Positions 26,370 to 36,575 are shown, numbered from the stretch's first letter. The stretch is 64,000 bases of DNA from an uncultured Alphaproteobacteria bacterium (GCA_902826095.1 CADEDN010000005.1:62001-126000), one strand, 5' to 3'. Notes: a model not told the origin generated them from the sequence alone. Translations and numbers: made by a program.

Positions 26370-26825
26370 ATGGTGGAATTTACCCTTGCGCTGGGCGACC
26401 CTGCGGCGACCGCGCAGTTCGGCCGCGCGCTGGCGGCGCGCCTTCGCGCCGGCGATGTGGTGGCGCTGTCGGGGCCGCTCGGCGCCGGCAAGACGACGCT
26501 GGCGCGGGCGATCATCGGCGAACTGACGACGGCGAGCGAGGCGCCGAGCCCGACCTTCACCCTTGTCGAGACCTATGAGGCGAAGGATTTCGCGCTCCAT
26601 CATTTCGACCTTTACCGCCTTGAAAAGGCCGATGATGTCTTCGAGCTTGGCTACGAGGACGCGCTTGACGGGGTTTGCCTCATCGAATGGCCGGAGCGGA
26701 TCGAACGGCTGTTGCCCGCCGACACGCTGGTCATTCGCCTCGCCATGGACGGCGCCGCCCGGCGCGCCCTAGTCCGGGGCGCCGGCGATTGGCGGCAAAG
26801 GCTCGCCGGTCTTAACCCCGCCTAA
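26370..26825 (+). CDS. tsaE: TsaE, tRNA threonylcarbamoyladenosine ATPase
   Basis: The 151-residue protein has Walker A GPLGAGKTTLARAI (about 36-49), the TsaE block SPTFTLVETYEA and HHFDLYRLEKADDVFELGYED, and the closing CLIEWPERI. TsaE is the ATPase of the TsaBD(E) complex that makes t6A37 in tRNA. I start at ATG 26370; longer readings upstream run antisense through the reductase gene. It leads the run tsaE-amgK-murU-addB-addA. Confidence 0.95.
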   Translation: MVEFTLALGDPAATAQFGRALAARLRAGDVVALSGPLGAGKTTLARAIIGELTTASEAPSPTFTLVETYEAKDFALHHFDLYRLEKADDVFELGYEDALDGVCLIEWPERIERLLPADTLVIRLAMDGAARRALVRGAGDWRQRLAGLNPA

Positions 26826-26850
26826 GGACGCCGCCGCGTAGTTTCGACCG

Positions 26851-27957
26851 ATGTCATTGAGCATGAAGCAACAGGATTTCGCCCGCCCGCGCGCTGAAGA
26901 ACGGCATGACTTTCTCGCCCGCGCCGGCTTTGCCGCCGCGATCGCGACGCCGATGACGGGCGACGCTTCGACGCGGAGCTATGAGCGCCTCAATCTTCAC
27001 GGCCGCAAGGCGATCTTGATGAACGCGCCGCCGGCGGCCGAGGGCGCCGCCTGTCCGCCGGAGGCGACCCCCGAAGAGCGCCGCCGGCTCGGCTATAATG
27101 CGATGGCGCGCCTCGCCGGTCCCAATCTCAACGCTTTTATCGCGATCGCCGACGCGGCGCGGGCGGCCGGATTGTCCGCACCCGGCATCATCGCCGCGGA
27201 CCCGGCGACGGGCTTTGCGATCATCGAGGACCTCGGCGATGATCTATACGCGCGCGCGGTTCCCGCGGGCGCGCCGGAGGGCGAACTTTACGGCGCCGCG
27301 ATTGACGCGCTGATCGCGCTGCGCGCCGCGTCAGCGCCCGCGCCGAAATGCGCCGGCTACGAGATGCTGACCTATGACGCGACCGCGATGGAAGCCGAGG
27401 TGATGCTCGTCCCCGACTGGTACTGGCCGCACCTTAAAGGCGCGCCGGCCGGCGACGACGCAAGGGCCGAATATCGCGCCGCCTGGGCCCCGGTTCTGGC
27501 GCTGTTGCCGGCGCCCTCGACGATCGTGCTGCGCGACTATCACGCGGAGAACCTGCTCTGGCTGCCGGATCGCGAAGGGTTCCGGCGCGCCGGCATCATT
27601 GATTTCCAGGACGGGCTCGTCGGCAATCCCGCCTATGATCTTGTCTCGCTTCTCGAAGACGCAAGGCGCGACGTCGCGGGCGACCTCGCGGCGGCGATGA
27701 TCGGCCGCTACGCGGCGCGCGCCGCGTCATTTGGGGATTTTGACGAAGAAAGCTTCCGCCGCGACTATGCGATCCTCGGCGCGCAGCGCAACGCCAAGAT
27801 CCTCGGCGTCTTCGCGCGCCTCATCAATCGCGACCGGAAGCCGCGCTATGCGGAATTCTTCCCGCGCGTCGAGGCCCATTTCCGGCGCGACCTCGCGCAT
27901 CCAGATCTCGCGCCGGTCGCCGCGTTCTTCCGCCGTCATTTCGGAGACCGCTTCTGA
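26851..27957 (+). CDS. amgK: AmgK, N-acetylmuramate/N-acetylglucosamine anomeric kinase
   Basis: The 368-residue protein belongs to the aminoglycoside-phosphotransferase fold: MTGDASTRSYERLNL, the catalytic loop IVLRDYHAENLLWL (about 229-242) and the Mg motif IIDFQDGLVGNPAYDL (about 250). Its next neighbour is a nucleotidyltransferase of MurU type, the partner in the anabolic peptidoglycan-recycling route MurNAc to UDP-MurNAc, which bypasses de novo synthesis. ATG 26851 and ATG 26863 are both possible. Confidence 0.9.
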   Translation: MSLSMKQQDFARPRAEERHDFLARAGFAAAIATPMTGDASTRSYERLNLHGRKAILMNAPPAAEGAACPPEATPEERRRLGYNAMARLAGPNLNAFIAIADAARAAGLSAPGIIAADPATGFAIIEDLGDDLYARAVPAGAPEGELYGAAIDALIALRAASAPAPKCAGYEMLTYDATAMEAEVMLVPDWYWPHLKGAPAGDDARAEYRAAWAPVLALLPAPSTIVLRDYHAENLLWLPDREGFRRAGIIDFQDGLVGNPAYDLVSLLEDARRDVAGDLAAAMIGRYAARAASFGDFDEESFRRDYAILGAQRNAKILGVFARLINRDRKPRYAEFFPRVEAHFRRDLAHPDLAPVAAFFRRHFGDRF

Positions 27958-27977
27958 CCCCTGTCCCTTCCGCCGCG

Positions 27978-28703
27978 ATGGTGCTCGCCGCCGGCCTCGG
28001 AACGCGGATGCGTCCGTTGACGGATGATATGCCAAAGCCGTTGATCCCCGTCGCCGGCAAGGCGCTGATCGACTGGACGCTCGATCGCTTCGCCGCGGCG
28101 GGCGTCAGCCGCGCCGTCGTCAACGTGCATTATCGCGCCGACCAGATGGAAGCCCATCTCGCCGCGCGCCTTCGCCCCGAGATCGCGATCTCCGACGAGC
28201 GCGCGCTTCTCCTCGAGACCGGCGGCGGCCTCAAGAAAGCGCGCGCGATTCTCGGCGAGGCGCCGGTCTATTGCACCAACACGGATGCGATCCTCGTCGA
28301 CGAGGGCGAGGAGGCCTGCGCGGCGCTCGCTGATGCGTGGCGCGATCGCGACATGGACGCGCTCCTTCTGCTGGTCCCGAAAGAGAGCGCCAGCGGCTAT
28401 GACGGCGCCGGCGATTTCGATCTTGACGGCGCCGGACGGCCCGCCTGGCGGCGCTTCGCGTCGGCCCCCTTCGTCTTTACAGGGCTGCAGATCATTCGCC
28501 CGGCGCTGCTCGACGGCGCGCCGGAGGGTCCCTTCTCGATGCGCCTTCTCTGGGAGCGCGCGATGGCGACGGGCCGCCTCTTCGCGATCGCTCATACCGG
28601 CCCCTGGATGCATGTCGGCGACCCGCAAGGGCTTGCGCTCGCCGAGGCTTTTTTCGACAAGATGATCGATGTCGAGAAAAGAATGGCCGACCGGTCCCTT
28701 TGA
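27978..28703 (+). CDS. murU: MurU, N-acetylmuramate-1-phosphate uridylyltransferase
   Basis: The 241-residue protein opens with the nucleotidyltransferase signature MVLAAGLGTRMRPLTDDMPKP and has ETGGGLKKA and CTNTDAILVDEG, as in MurU. It makes UDP-MurNAc from MurNAc-1-phosphate supplied by AmgK. ATG 27978 sits unusually close to the signature. In-frame codons upstream give an N-terminal TPVPSAA preceded by CTG 27954, which overlaps the amgK stop as CTGA. Given the GTGA overlaps elsewhere in this genome, CTG could be the real start. The gene overlaps addB by 35 bases. Confidence 0.88.
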   Translation: MVLAAGLGTRMRPLTDDMPKPLIPVAGKALIDWTLDRFAAAGVSRAVVNVHYRADQMEAHLAARLRPEIAISDERALLLETGGGLKKARAILGEAPVYCTNTDAILVDEGEEACAALADAWRDRDMDALLLLVPKESASGYDGAGDFDLDGAGRPAWRRFASAPFVFTGLQIIRPALLDGAPEGPFSMRLLWERAMATGRLFAIAHTGPWMHVGDPQGLALAEAFFDKMIDVEKRMADRSL

Positions 28704-31647
28704 CGCCGCCGCGCCGCGCGTCTTTTCAATCGACGCCGGCCGGCCTTTTCTCGATGATCTCGCCGCAGGGCTGACGGCGGCGCTCGGCGACGATCTCCCG
28801 CAGGCGGAAATATTTCTGCCGACGCGCCGCGCCGTGCGCGCCGCCGCCGACGCCGTCCTCGACGCCTATGCGCGGAGCGGCCGCCGCGCCGCGCTCCTGC
28901 CGCGCCTTCGCGCGATCGGCGATATCGACGAAGACGAACTGTTCGCCTTCTCCGGCGACGCCGCCGACGAGATCGCGCTCGCGCCGGCGCTTTCTCCGGC
29001 CGAGCGCCTGGCGACTTTGGCGCGCTTTGTCGCCGAGCATGAGCGCCGTTTCGCCGGACAGGAGAACTGGCCGGCCGCGATCGCCGCCGCCCGCGAACTC
29101 GGCAGGCTGCTCGACGCTTTCTATACGGAGGAAATTGATCCCAAAGCGCTGAAGGCCCTCGACGTCGGCGACAGCGCCGGCCATTGGGCGAAGTCGCTCG
29201 ACTTCCTCCGGGTCATCACCGACATCTGGCCGGATTATCTCGCAAGGATCGGCCGCACGGACCCGGCCGATCGCCGCGCCAGACTAATCGCCGCGACGGC
29301 GGCGCGCATCCTTGAAAAACCGCCGGCGCATCCGCTCGTCATCGCCGGCTCGACCGCGAGCGCGCCGGCCGTCGCGCGCCTCGCCCGCGCGATCGCGCAG
29401 GCGCCAAGGGGCGCCGTCATTCTTCCAGGCCTTGACCGCGCGATGGACGCGCGCGCCTTCGAGGAGATCGACGATGCGCATCCCCAGTCAGGGCTGAAGG
29501 CGCTGCTCGCCGCCATGGCGCTGGCGCCGGCTGATGTCCGGCCATGGGCGGGGTCGGGCGCTGAAAGTCCGCGTACGGCGTTATTGACCCTGGCGCTCCG
29601 GCCCGCCGAGACGACCGACGACTGGCTGTCGCTCGTCGCCGCCATGACCTTGCGCGACCGCGGCCTTGAGGCCTCGACCGCCGGCCTCACGCTGATCGAG
29701 GCGGAAAACGAGGACGGCGAAGCGACGGCGATCGCCGCGCTCTTCCGCCAGACGCTCGAGGCGCCGGAAAAGACCGCAATCCTGGTGACGCCCGACCGGA
29801 CCTTGTCGCGCCGCGTCGCGCTCAAAATGCGGCGCTGGGGCGTCATCGTCGACGACAGCGCCGGCGTTCCTTTCGCCAACACGTCCTGCGGCATGTTCCT
29901 GCGGCTGGTCGCGCTTTTTCTGGAGGACCCGGGCGATCCGGCGCGCATTCTCGCGCTGGCGCGCCATCCGCTGGCGCATTTTGGGCTTGGGCGTCACGAA
30001 CGGCGCCGCGCGCTCGATGCGGTCGATCGCGCGCTTCGCGGCGTTCGCCCCGCGAAGGGCCTCTTCAGCGTTGAAGAGTCGCTTCGTAACAGGGGCGCGC
30101 TGTCGCCGGAAGCGCAAGCGCTTCTCGCCGCGCTCGCTGGCGCCGCCGCGGATTTCCCGCGCGACGCCGACGCGGCCTTCGCCGCGCTGTTCGCCGGCCA
30201 TATCGCCGCGGCGGAACGGCTCAGCGGCGCCGAACTTCTCTGGTCGGGCGACGACGGCGAGAAAGGCGCGATGCTGCTCGCCGATCTCAGCGGCGCCGCC
30301 GACGACATCAACGCGGTCGGCGGCCGGCGCTATTGCGACGTGTTCGACGCGCTGATCGCCGGGGAAGCCGTCCGGGCGCGGTCGAATGCGCATCCAAGAC
30401 TTTCCATTCTCGGCCCGCTTGAGGCCCGCATGCAGCGCGCCGACCATATGATTCTCGGCGGCCTCAACGAGGGCGTGTGGCCGTCCGTCGCGGCGGGCGA
30501 CCCGTTTTTGTCGCGCGCCATGCGCGAAAAGCTCGGCCTTTCCTCGCCGGAGCGCAAGATCGGCCTTTCCGCCCATGATTTCGCGGGCCTTGCCGCGCAG
30601 CCCGTCGTCACCTTGACGCGGGCCAAGCGCGCCGGGGGAAGGCCGGCGGACGCCGCGCGCTGGATCATCCGTCTCAAGAATATCCTGACCGGCGCCGACG
30701 CGCTCGCCGCCGTCGACCGGTCCGAGCGATGGACGGCGCTCGTCCGGCGCCTCGACGCGCCCCAAAACGTCAACCCGGCGCAGCGGCCGCGCCCGAAGGG
30801 AGGACCCGGCCGGCGGCCGGCGCGCGTTTCGGTGACGCGAATCGAGAAATGGCTGCGCGATCCCTACAGCATTTACGCGATGCATCTCCTTGGCCTGCGC
30901 AAGCTCGAAGAGCCGGGCGCCGAATTCGGCAGGCGCGAGATGGGGATGCTTCTCCACAAGGTCTTTGAGCGCGCTTCCCTGTCGCCCGCGGCGCCGACAC
31001 CGCAATCCCTGCAGGCGCTCTATGACGCCGCCGCCGCCGAATTCGCGCTCGGCGACGCCGATCGCCGCTTCTGGTCGGCGGCGATCGCCGACTCCTTCGA
31101 CTGGTTCGTCGCCTTCGACGCCGAACGCCGAGCCGAGGGGCGCGTCGCCGCCGTCGAAAGCGACGGCGCCTGGACGCTCGCCGGGATCGATCCGCCCTTC
31201 ACCTTGACCGCGAAAGCCGACCGGATCGACATCTTGAATGACGGGCGCGCGGCGATTTTCGACTACAAGAGCGGGCGCGTGCCGACCGAAAAGCAGGACG
31301 CGACGTTTTCGCCGCAGCTCGCGCTGACCGCGGCGATGGTCGAGGCGGGCGCCTTCGCCGATCTCGGCGCGGTGCGCGTCGCCCGTTACGACTATCTGAA
31401 GATCGCCAATCGCGCCGATGAGGAAAAGGCCAACCGCTGGGGCCGCGCCGACGAGGCGGCGGCGTCGGCGATCATCCTTGCCGAGGAAAAACTGCGCGCG
31501 CTTGTCGCCGCCTATGACAGCCCCGACGCGATCTATCATTCGCAGCCGCGTCCGGAATTCACCGACGATTATGGCGATTATGACCAGCTCGCCCGCCGCA
31601 AGGAATGGGCGGCCGCCGAAGACGGCGACAATGGAGGCGGCGAATGA
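28669..31647 (+). CDS. addB: AddB, double-strand break repair nuclease subunit
   Basis: The 992-residue protein matches the alphaproteobacterial AddB family: EIFLPTRRAVRAAADA near the N-terminus, LGPLEARMQRADHMILGGLNEGVWPS in the middle (starting near residue 580, here in two parts) and a C-terminal RecB-type nuclease with RREMGMLLHKVFERA and AIFDYKSGRVP (about 860). With AddA it resects DNA breaks for RecA loading. It overlaps murU at its 5' end and addA by ATGA at its 3' end. Confidence 0.93.
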   Translation: MSRKEWPTGPFDAAAPRVFSIDAGRPFLDDLAAGLTAALGDDLPQAEIFLPTRRAVRAAADAVLDAYARSGRRAALLPRLRAIGDIDEDELFAFSGDAADEIALAPALSPAERLATLARFVAEHERRFAGQENWPAAIAAARELGRLLDAFYTEEIDPKALKALDVGDSAGHWAKSLDFLRVITDIWPDYLARIGRTDPADRRARLIAATAARILEKPPAHPLVIAGSTASAPAVARLARAIAQAPRGAVILPGLDRAMDARAFEEIDDAHPQSGLKALLAAMALAPADVRPWAGSGAESPRTALLTLALRPAETTDDWLSLVAAMTLRDRGLEASTAGLTLIEAENEDGEATAIAALFRQTLEAPEKTAILVTPDRTLSRRVALKMRRWGVIVDDSAGVPFANTSCGMFLRLVALFLEDPGDPARILALARHPLAHFGLGRHERRRALDAVDRALRGVRPAKGLFSVEESLRNRGALSPEAQALLAALAGAAADFPRDADAAFAALFAGHIAAAERLSGAELLWSGDDGEKGAMLLADLSGAADDINAVGGRRYCDVFDALIAGEAVRARSNAHPRLSILGPLEARMQRADHMILGGLNEGVWPSVAAGDPFLSRAMREKLGLSSPERKIGLSAHDFAGLAAQPVVTLTRAKRAGGRPADAARWIIRLKNILTGADALAAVDRSERWTALVRRLDAPQNVNPAQRPRPKGGPGRRPARVSVTRIEKWLRDPYSIYAMHLLGLRKLEEPGAEFGRREMGMLLHKVFERASLSPAAPTPQSLQALYDAAAAEFALGDADRRFWSAAIADSFDWFVAFDAERRAEGRVAAVESDGAWTLAGIDPPFTLTAKADRIDILNDGRAAIFDYKSGRVPTEKQDATFSPQLALTAAMVEAGAFADLGAVRVARYDYLKIANRADEEKANRWGRADEAAASAIILAEEKLRALVAAYDSPDAIYHSQPRPEFTDDYGDYDQLARRKEWAAAEDGDNGGGE

Positions 31648-34600
31648 AGGCGGCCGCCGCCATCAACGAGACGACGCAAAATCAGCGCCTCGCGGCCGAT
31701 CCGTCGCTCTCGGCTTTCGTCTCGGCCAACGCCGGCTCCGGCAAGACGCGCGTCTTGACGAACCGGGTCGCGCGGCTGCTCCTTGAAGACGCCGATCCGT
31801 CGACGATCCTTTGCATCACTTTCACCAAGGCGGCGGCGGCGGAAATGGCCGACCGGCTGTTCAAGCTTTTGGGCGCGTGGGCGCTCGCGGATGATGCGCG
31901 CCTTGGGGCGGCGCTCGCCGATCTTGACGGCGACCGTCGCGCGCGCGGCGAGGACGAATTGAAGCGGGCGCGCCGCCTCTTCGCGCGCGCGCTCGAAACG
32001 CCGGGCGGCCTTAAAATCCAGACCATCCACTCCTTTTGCGAAAGCGTGCTGAAGCGCTTTCCGCTCGAAGCCGGCGTCGCGCCGGGCTTTGCCGTCATTG
32101 CGGAAGTCGAAGCGGCGGCGCTCGCCAGAGCCAGCGTCGCGCGCGTCGCGGCCGGAGCCGGCAGCCAATCCGAGGAGGCTTTCGCCCGCCTGCTCTCGCG
32201 CAAGAAGGGAGAGGAGTTGCGCGCGCTGCTCGAAGCGTCGGTGACAACGGCTCGCCGCAAGTTCGCGCGGGCCGAGACAGTCGGCTGGGACGGGCTTGGC
32301 GACGAGATCGCGGCGCGGCTCGGGGTTTCAGGCGGCGCCGACGCAAATGCGCTCGCGGATGAGCTCTTCGACCTTCTGCCGCGCGAGCGCCTTGAGGACG
32401 CGCATGGCGCGCTCGACGCGAGCGGCGGCAATCCGCAAAAGCTCTGCGCAAAACCGCTGCGTCTCTTTCTTTCGGCCGTCACGCGCGAAGCGCGGCTTGA
32501 CGCGCTCCGGGCGCTGTTTCTTGACTCAAAAGGCGAGCCGCGAAACGCCTTCGGCACGAAGGCGACCGAGAAAATCGACCGTTCCGTCGAAGCTTTTCTC
32601 AAGGACGCGCAGCAGATCTTCCTCGACTATCTGGACAGGCTTCGCGCCGCCGACGCGGTCGCCGACACGCGCGCGCTGCTGGCGATCCTTGAGCGCTGCC
32701 ATGCCGAATACGCCGCGATGAAAGCGGCGCAGGCGGCGCTCGATTTCGACGATCTGATCGCCGCGACAGGCCGGCTGCTGCGATCGGACGGCGGCGCGCA
32801 CTGGGTGCTCTACAAGCTTGACATGGGGCTTGCGCATATCCTTCTCGACGAAGCGCAGGATACGGGCCCTGACGCCTGGAACGTCATCGAAGCCCCGCTC
32901 GCCGAGTTCTTCTCCGGCGCGGGCGTCAAGGAGCGCCTCCGGACGTTTTTCGCGGTCGGCGACCAGAAACAGTCGATCTATTCCTTTCAGGGCGCCGACG
33001 CCGCGCTCTTCAACGAGAAGGAAGCGGACCTCGGCAAGAAAATCGCGGCGGTCCAGCGCTATGAAAACCTGCCGCTGCGCGCCTCATTCCGCACGACCGC
33101 GCCGATTCTCGAATTCGTCGACGCGCTTTTTGCGCATGATGACGTCATTGAAAATGTCAGCGCCGACAGGCCGCTGCGTCACCTCTGCACGCGGGAGGGC
33201 GCCGCCGGCCTTGTCGAACTCTGGCCGCTCGTTCCGATGCCGGAAAAATGCGACATCAATCCCTGGGACGCGCCGCTCGACGCGACATCGCCGCAAAGCC
33301 GGCCCCGCATTCTCGCGGAGGCGGCGGCGAATATGATTGCGCAATGGCTGAACGACAAGGAAATCCTTGAATCACAGGGACGCCCGATCGAAGCGGGCGA
33401 CATTCTCATTCTCGTGCAGAGCCGCGGCGCGCTCTTCACCGAGGCGATTCGCGCGCTTGGCGCGGCGGGCGTTCCGGTCGCCGGCGCCGACAAGATCAAG
33501 CTGATGGAGGATCAAGGCGTCCTCGATCTCGTCTCTTATGCGCGCGCGGCGCTCTATGAGGGCGATGATCTGTCGCTCGCCGAAACGCTGAAGAGCCCGT
33601 TCTTCGAGATCGATGAGGACAGCCTTTACGATCTCGCCGCCGGGCGACAGACGGCCCGGCTTTGGGACGCCCTCGAAGCGCGCTGCGACGAGCGCGAGGA
33701 ATGGCGGCGCGCTTTCGACGACATCGCCGCCGCACGCGCGATCGCGCTGGGCGAGGGGGCTGTCGCTTTCTTCACGCATCTGTTGGAAGCCGGCGCGCCC
33801 TCAGGCTGGCGGCGGCTCGCCGCGCGGCTCGGCGCGCCCTGCCGCGAGCCGATCGAGGAGTTCTTGCGTCAGGCGCATGAATTCGAACGCCGCCGCCCGC
33901 GCAGCCTGCGCCTCTTCCTCGACGCCATCGGGAAATCAGGGGCGGAAGTCTCGCGCGAGGCGTCCGAGGCGGGCGAGACCGTGCGCGTGATGACCGCGCA
34001 CAAGGCGAAGGGGCTTGAGGCCAATATCGTCCTTCTCCTCGACGCGCATCGCCATCCGCCGACGAACCAGATCGGCGACATCGTGATGATTGAAGGGCCG
34101 CATGGCGATCCCTCGCCGGTGCTGGCGGCGGGCGACGCGCGCGAAAACTCAATTCTCGCCGCCGCCAGGGATCGCGCGAAGCGGCTGATGCGCGACGAAT
34201 ATCGCCGCCTTCTTTACGTCGCGGCGACGCGCGCGCGCGACCGCCTCTATATTTGCGGGCATGCGCAGGGGAAAAACGCCGATCCGCACAAGAAGCCGCT
34301 CGCGGAAAAGAGCTGGCACGCGCTCGCTGAAGACGCTTTCGCTGCGCTTGGCGACAGGACCGTCAGCGCCGGCCCGCGCTTCGGCGGCGAGGCGCGGCGC
34401 CTCTTTGCGCCGCAAACCGCGCCGGCGAAGGACGAAAGGCGCGTCGCCGGCCTCGCGCCTGCCGATCATCCGCTGCCGGATTATCTCTTCCGCGCGGCGG
34501 CGCCCGAAGGCCGCGCGCGCCGCCTCTCGCCGTCCGACCTCGGGCCGGCGGAGGCCGGACCGGCTTTTTCGCCATTGCGCGGGGCCGATCCTTATCTGCG

Positions 34601-35105
34601 CGGCCGCATCCTGCATCGGCTTTTGGAGCTGTTGCCGTCGGTCGCGCCCGACAATCGCCGCGCCGCCGCCGATCGTCTGCTGGCGCATCATGGCGGCGCA
34701 TTCGGCGATCAAGATCGCAGGACCCTGCGCGAGGAAGCGATGCGCGTCCTTGAAGATCCGCAATTCGCCGAAATCTTCGCGCCCGGCAGTCTCGCCGAGG
34801 TCGCGATCGGCGGCCGGCCGAAAGGCGCGCGCGCGGAACTTCTCCTGTCGGGCCAGATCGACCGTCTCGCCATCCTCGGCGACCGTATCCTGATTGTCGA
34901 TTACAAGACCAATCGCCCGCCGCCGGCGCGGGTCGAAGACGCGCCCGCCGCCTATCTCGCGCAGATGGCCGCCTATCGCGGGCTGCTTCAGGAAATCTAT
35001 CCGGGCCGTAAGATCGAGGCCGCCCTGCTGTGGACATTCGACGCGCGGCTGATGGCGCTGCCGGACGCGTTGCTTGATCGGGCGTTCGCCATGACGCTTG
35101 CGTGA
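31644..35105 (+). CDS. addA: AddA, double-strand break repair helicase-nuclease
   Basis: The start is ATG 31644, overlapping the addB stop as ATGA. The 1153-residue UvrD-type protein shows Walker A SANAGSGKTRVLTNRVA (about 27-43), motif II ILLDEAQDTGPDAW, motif III VGDQKQSIYSFQGA, motif V VRVMTAHKAKGLEANIVLLL and motif VI LLYVAATRARDRLYICG. It closes with a RecB nuclease domain (RILIVDYKTNRPPP, then YLAQMAAYRGLLQ). AddAB unwinds and cuts DNA ends. All key motifs are present. Confidence 0.96.
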   Translation: MKAAAAINETTQNQRLAADPSLSAFVSANAGSGKTRVLTNRVARLLLEDADPSTILCITFTKAAAAEMADRLFKLLGAWALADDARLGAALADLDGDRRARGEDELKRARRLFARALETPGGLKIQTIHSFCESVLKRFPLEAGVAPGFAVIAEVEAAALARASVARVAAGAGSQSEEAFARLLSRKKGEELRALLEASVTTARRKFARAETVGWDGLGDEIAARLGVSGGADANALADELFDLLPRERLEDAHGALDASGGNPQKLCAKPLRLFLSAVTREARLDALRALFLDSKGEPRNAFGTKATEKIDRSVEAFLKDAQQIFLDYLDRLRAADAVADTRALLAILERCHAEYAAMKAAQAALDFDDLIAATGRLLRSDGGAHWVLYKLDMGLAHILLDEAQDTGPDAWNVIEAPLAEFFSGAGVKERLRTFFAVGDQKQSIYSFQGADAALFNEKEADLGKKIAAVQRYENLPLRASFRTTAPILEFVDALFAHDDVIENVSADRPLRHLCTREGAAGLVELWPLVPMPEKCDINPWDAPLDATSPQSRPRILAEAAANMIAQWLNDKEILESQGRPIEAGDILILVQSRGALFTEAIRALGAAGVPVAGADKIKLMEDQGVLDLVSYARAALYEGDDLSLAETLKSPFFEIDEDSLYDLAAGRQTARLWDALEARCDEREEWRRAFDDIAAARAIALGEGAVAFFTHLLEAGAPSGWRRLAARLGAPCREPIEEFLRQAHEFERRRPRSLRLFLDAIGKSGAEVSREASEAGETVRVMTAHKAKGLEANIVLLLDAHRHPPTNQIGDIVMIEGPHGDPSPVLAAGDARENSILAAARDRAKRLMRDEYRRLLYVAATRARDRLYICGHAQGKNADPHKKPLAEKSWHALAEDAFAALGDRTVSAGPRFGGEARRLFAPQTAPAKDERRVAGLAPADHPLPDYLFRAAAPEGRARRLSPSDLGPAEAGPAFSPLRGADPYLRGRILHRLLELLPSVAPDNRRAAADRLLAHHGGAFGDQDRRTLREEAMRVLEDPQFAEIFAPGSLAEVAIGGRPKGARAELLLSGQIDRLAILGDRILIVDYKTNRPPPARVEDAPAAYLAQMAAYRGLLQEIYPGRKIEAALLWTFDARLMALPDALLDRAFAMTLA

Positions 35106-35112
35106 GACCCGG

Positions 35113-35140
35113 TTGATCTTCGCCCGGCGGGCCCTATCTT
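35113..35140 (+). promoter_or_regulatory. Predicted promoter of trxA
   Basis: TTGATC (35113-35118), 16 bases, TATCTT (35135-35140), about 44 bases before the trxA start. Judged by eye only. Confidence 0.35.
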
Positions 35141-35183
35141 CACTGATCAGTCGAATCGGCCGCGCTCGCGGCGAAGGAAAATC

Positions 35184-35522
35184 ATGGCGACCAAACCAGT
35201 CACTGACGCATCGTTCCAGGCGGATGTTCTCGGCGCGGAAAAACCCGTGCTTGTCGATTTCTGGGCGGAGTGGTGCGGGCCCTGCAAGCAGATCGGGCCG
35301 GCGCTTGAAGAACTGTCGGCGGAATTTGCGGGGCAACTGACGATCGCCAAGGTCAATATCGACGACAATCCGGAAACGCCCGGCAAATACGGCGTCCGCG
35401 GCATTCCAACGCTGATGATCTTCAAGGGCGGCAAGCTCACCGCGACCAAGGTCGGGGCGGCGCCGAAATCCACGCTCGCGGCGTGGATCAAAAGCGAGAT
35501 CGGCGCGCCGAAGACGGCGTGA
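35184..35522 (+). CDS. trxA: Thioredoxin
   Basis: The 112-residue protein has the active site [17 protein letters not shown] (Cys at about 32 and 35), the cis-Pro loop [12 protein letters not shown] and normal length. It reduces protein disulfides in the cytoplasm. A GAAGGAAAATC ribosome site precedes ATG 35184. It lies after addA and has its own probable promoter. The 213 bases after it (35523-35735) hold no gene I can see. Confidence 0.96.
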   Translation: MATKPVTDASFQADVLGAEKPVLVDFWAEWCGPCKQIGPALEELSAEFAGQLTIAKVNIDDNPETPGKYGVRGIPTLMIFKGGKLTATKVGAAPKSTLAAWIKSEIGAPKTA

Positions 35523-35735
35523 CGAATTCGCGCATCGCGAGAAAACGCGCGCTCCGTTCAACGATAGACGCCGTGCCGGGTCCGCTAATCTGGCGCTTTG
35601 CGGCGGGGAGCCTCGCCCCGCGGTCTTGACCGCCGCCCGGGACGCAAAAATTGATCCGGCGGCCCTGTGAGGATAACATCCGGACGGCCTATCAATGCGC
35701 GGCGCCGTCCGCGCCATTGTGGAGGGGAGGCGACC

Positions 35736-36575
35736 ATGAGCATCCGAAACATCTCCGCCCTGCTGATCGCCGCCGCGGCGCTTGCCGCTTGCGGCGGCGG
35801 GTCGAAGAAGAATGACGAAAGCGCCGATGATGGAACGCGGATCATCGAAGGCAAGGGGGCGACCTTCGACGAAGCGGCCGACGACGTCATCCGAAAGCTG
35901 GACGAAGCGCGCGCCGACGGAGCCGGCGAGGGATGGGTTGAACTCGAGGGCGACGCGGCTGACGTCGTGCGCGACGATCTCCGCGCGCTCGATGCGGCAG
36001 CCGATGCGCGCTCCGGCGCTGAAATCGCCGCCGCGATCGACGCCTATCGCCATGGCGCCGGCGCAAGCGGCTATTTTGACGCCGCTGATTTTCCCTACCG
36101 TCCGTCCGAATACGGACAGATCACAGACCTTCCGGCGAACGCCGCCGCCGACGGGATCGCCGGCGCCGCCGGCCTCGTCCTTGACGCGCCGGACGGTCCT
36201 TTCAAAACGGTGCTCGTTTCCTATCTGGTCTTCGACGAACAAGCGAACGCCGTCGCCTATCGCGGCAAGCTCGACCGCAACTTCACCCAAACGATGGTCG
36301 AGCCCGTCTCGTTCGATCTCACGGGCAGCGATCACCGTCCGATCGAGGTGCGCTGCGTCTACGTCCCCGACTCGGAAAATAGCGTCAATTGCCACCATCT
36401 GGGGCCGAGCGGCCGCATCGTCTCGTCGGCGCTGTTCGCCGGCGGCCCGGCGCTCGATTTCTCGGGCGATGAAACGGCGATCGAACTGGTTTTCAACGAC
36501 GCCGAATCGGAGCGCCGCATCATGGACGCGGTCGCTGAGACCGCCGCCTATCTTTACGACGCGGCGCGACCCTGA
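35736..36575 (+). CDS. Hypothetical lipoprotein, 279 aa
   Basis: The start is ATG 35736, after GGAGGGGAGG. The N-terminus MSIRNISALLIAAAALAAC is a lipoprotein signal with lipobox LAAC followed by GGGSKKN. The rest is an acidic-to-neutral soluble domain with motifs EGWVELEGDAADVVRDDL and SYLVFDEQANAVAYRGKL and a Cys pair (RCVYVPDSENSVNCHHLG). I do not recognise the family. It stands alone between trxA and a repeat cluster. Confidence 0.7.
   Translation: MSIRNISALLIAAAALAACGGGSKKNDESADDGTRIIEGKGATFDEAADDVIRKLDEARADGAGEGWVELEGDAADVVRDDLRALDAAADARSGAEIAAAIDAYRHGAGASGYFDAADFPYRPSEYGQITDLPANAAADGIAGAAGLVLDAPDGPFKTVLVSYLVFDEQANAVAYRGKLDRNFTQTMVEPVSFDLTGSDHRPIEVRCVYVPDSENSVNCHHLGPSGRIVSSALFAGGPALDFSGDETAIELVFNDAESERRIMDAVAETAAYLYDAARP

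Noticed and set aside
29581-31539. 652-codon open frame on the minus strand
   Set aside because: Antisense to addB; no recognisable motif.
34149-36398. 749-codon open frame on the minus strand
   Set aside because: It spans antisense of addA, trxA and the lipoprotein gene, a sign of a chance frame.
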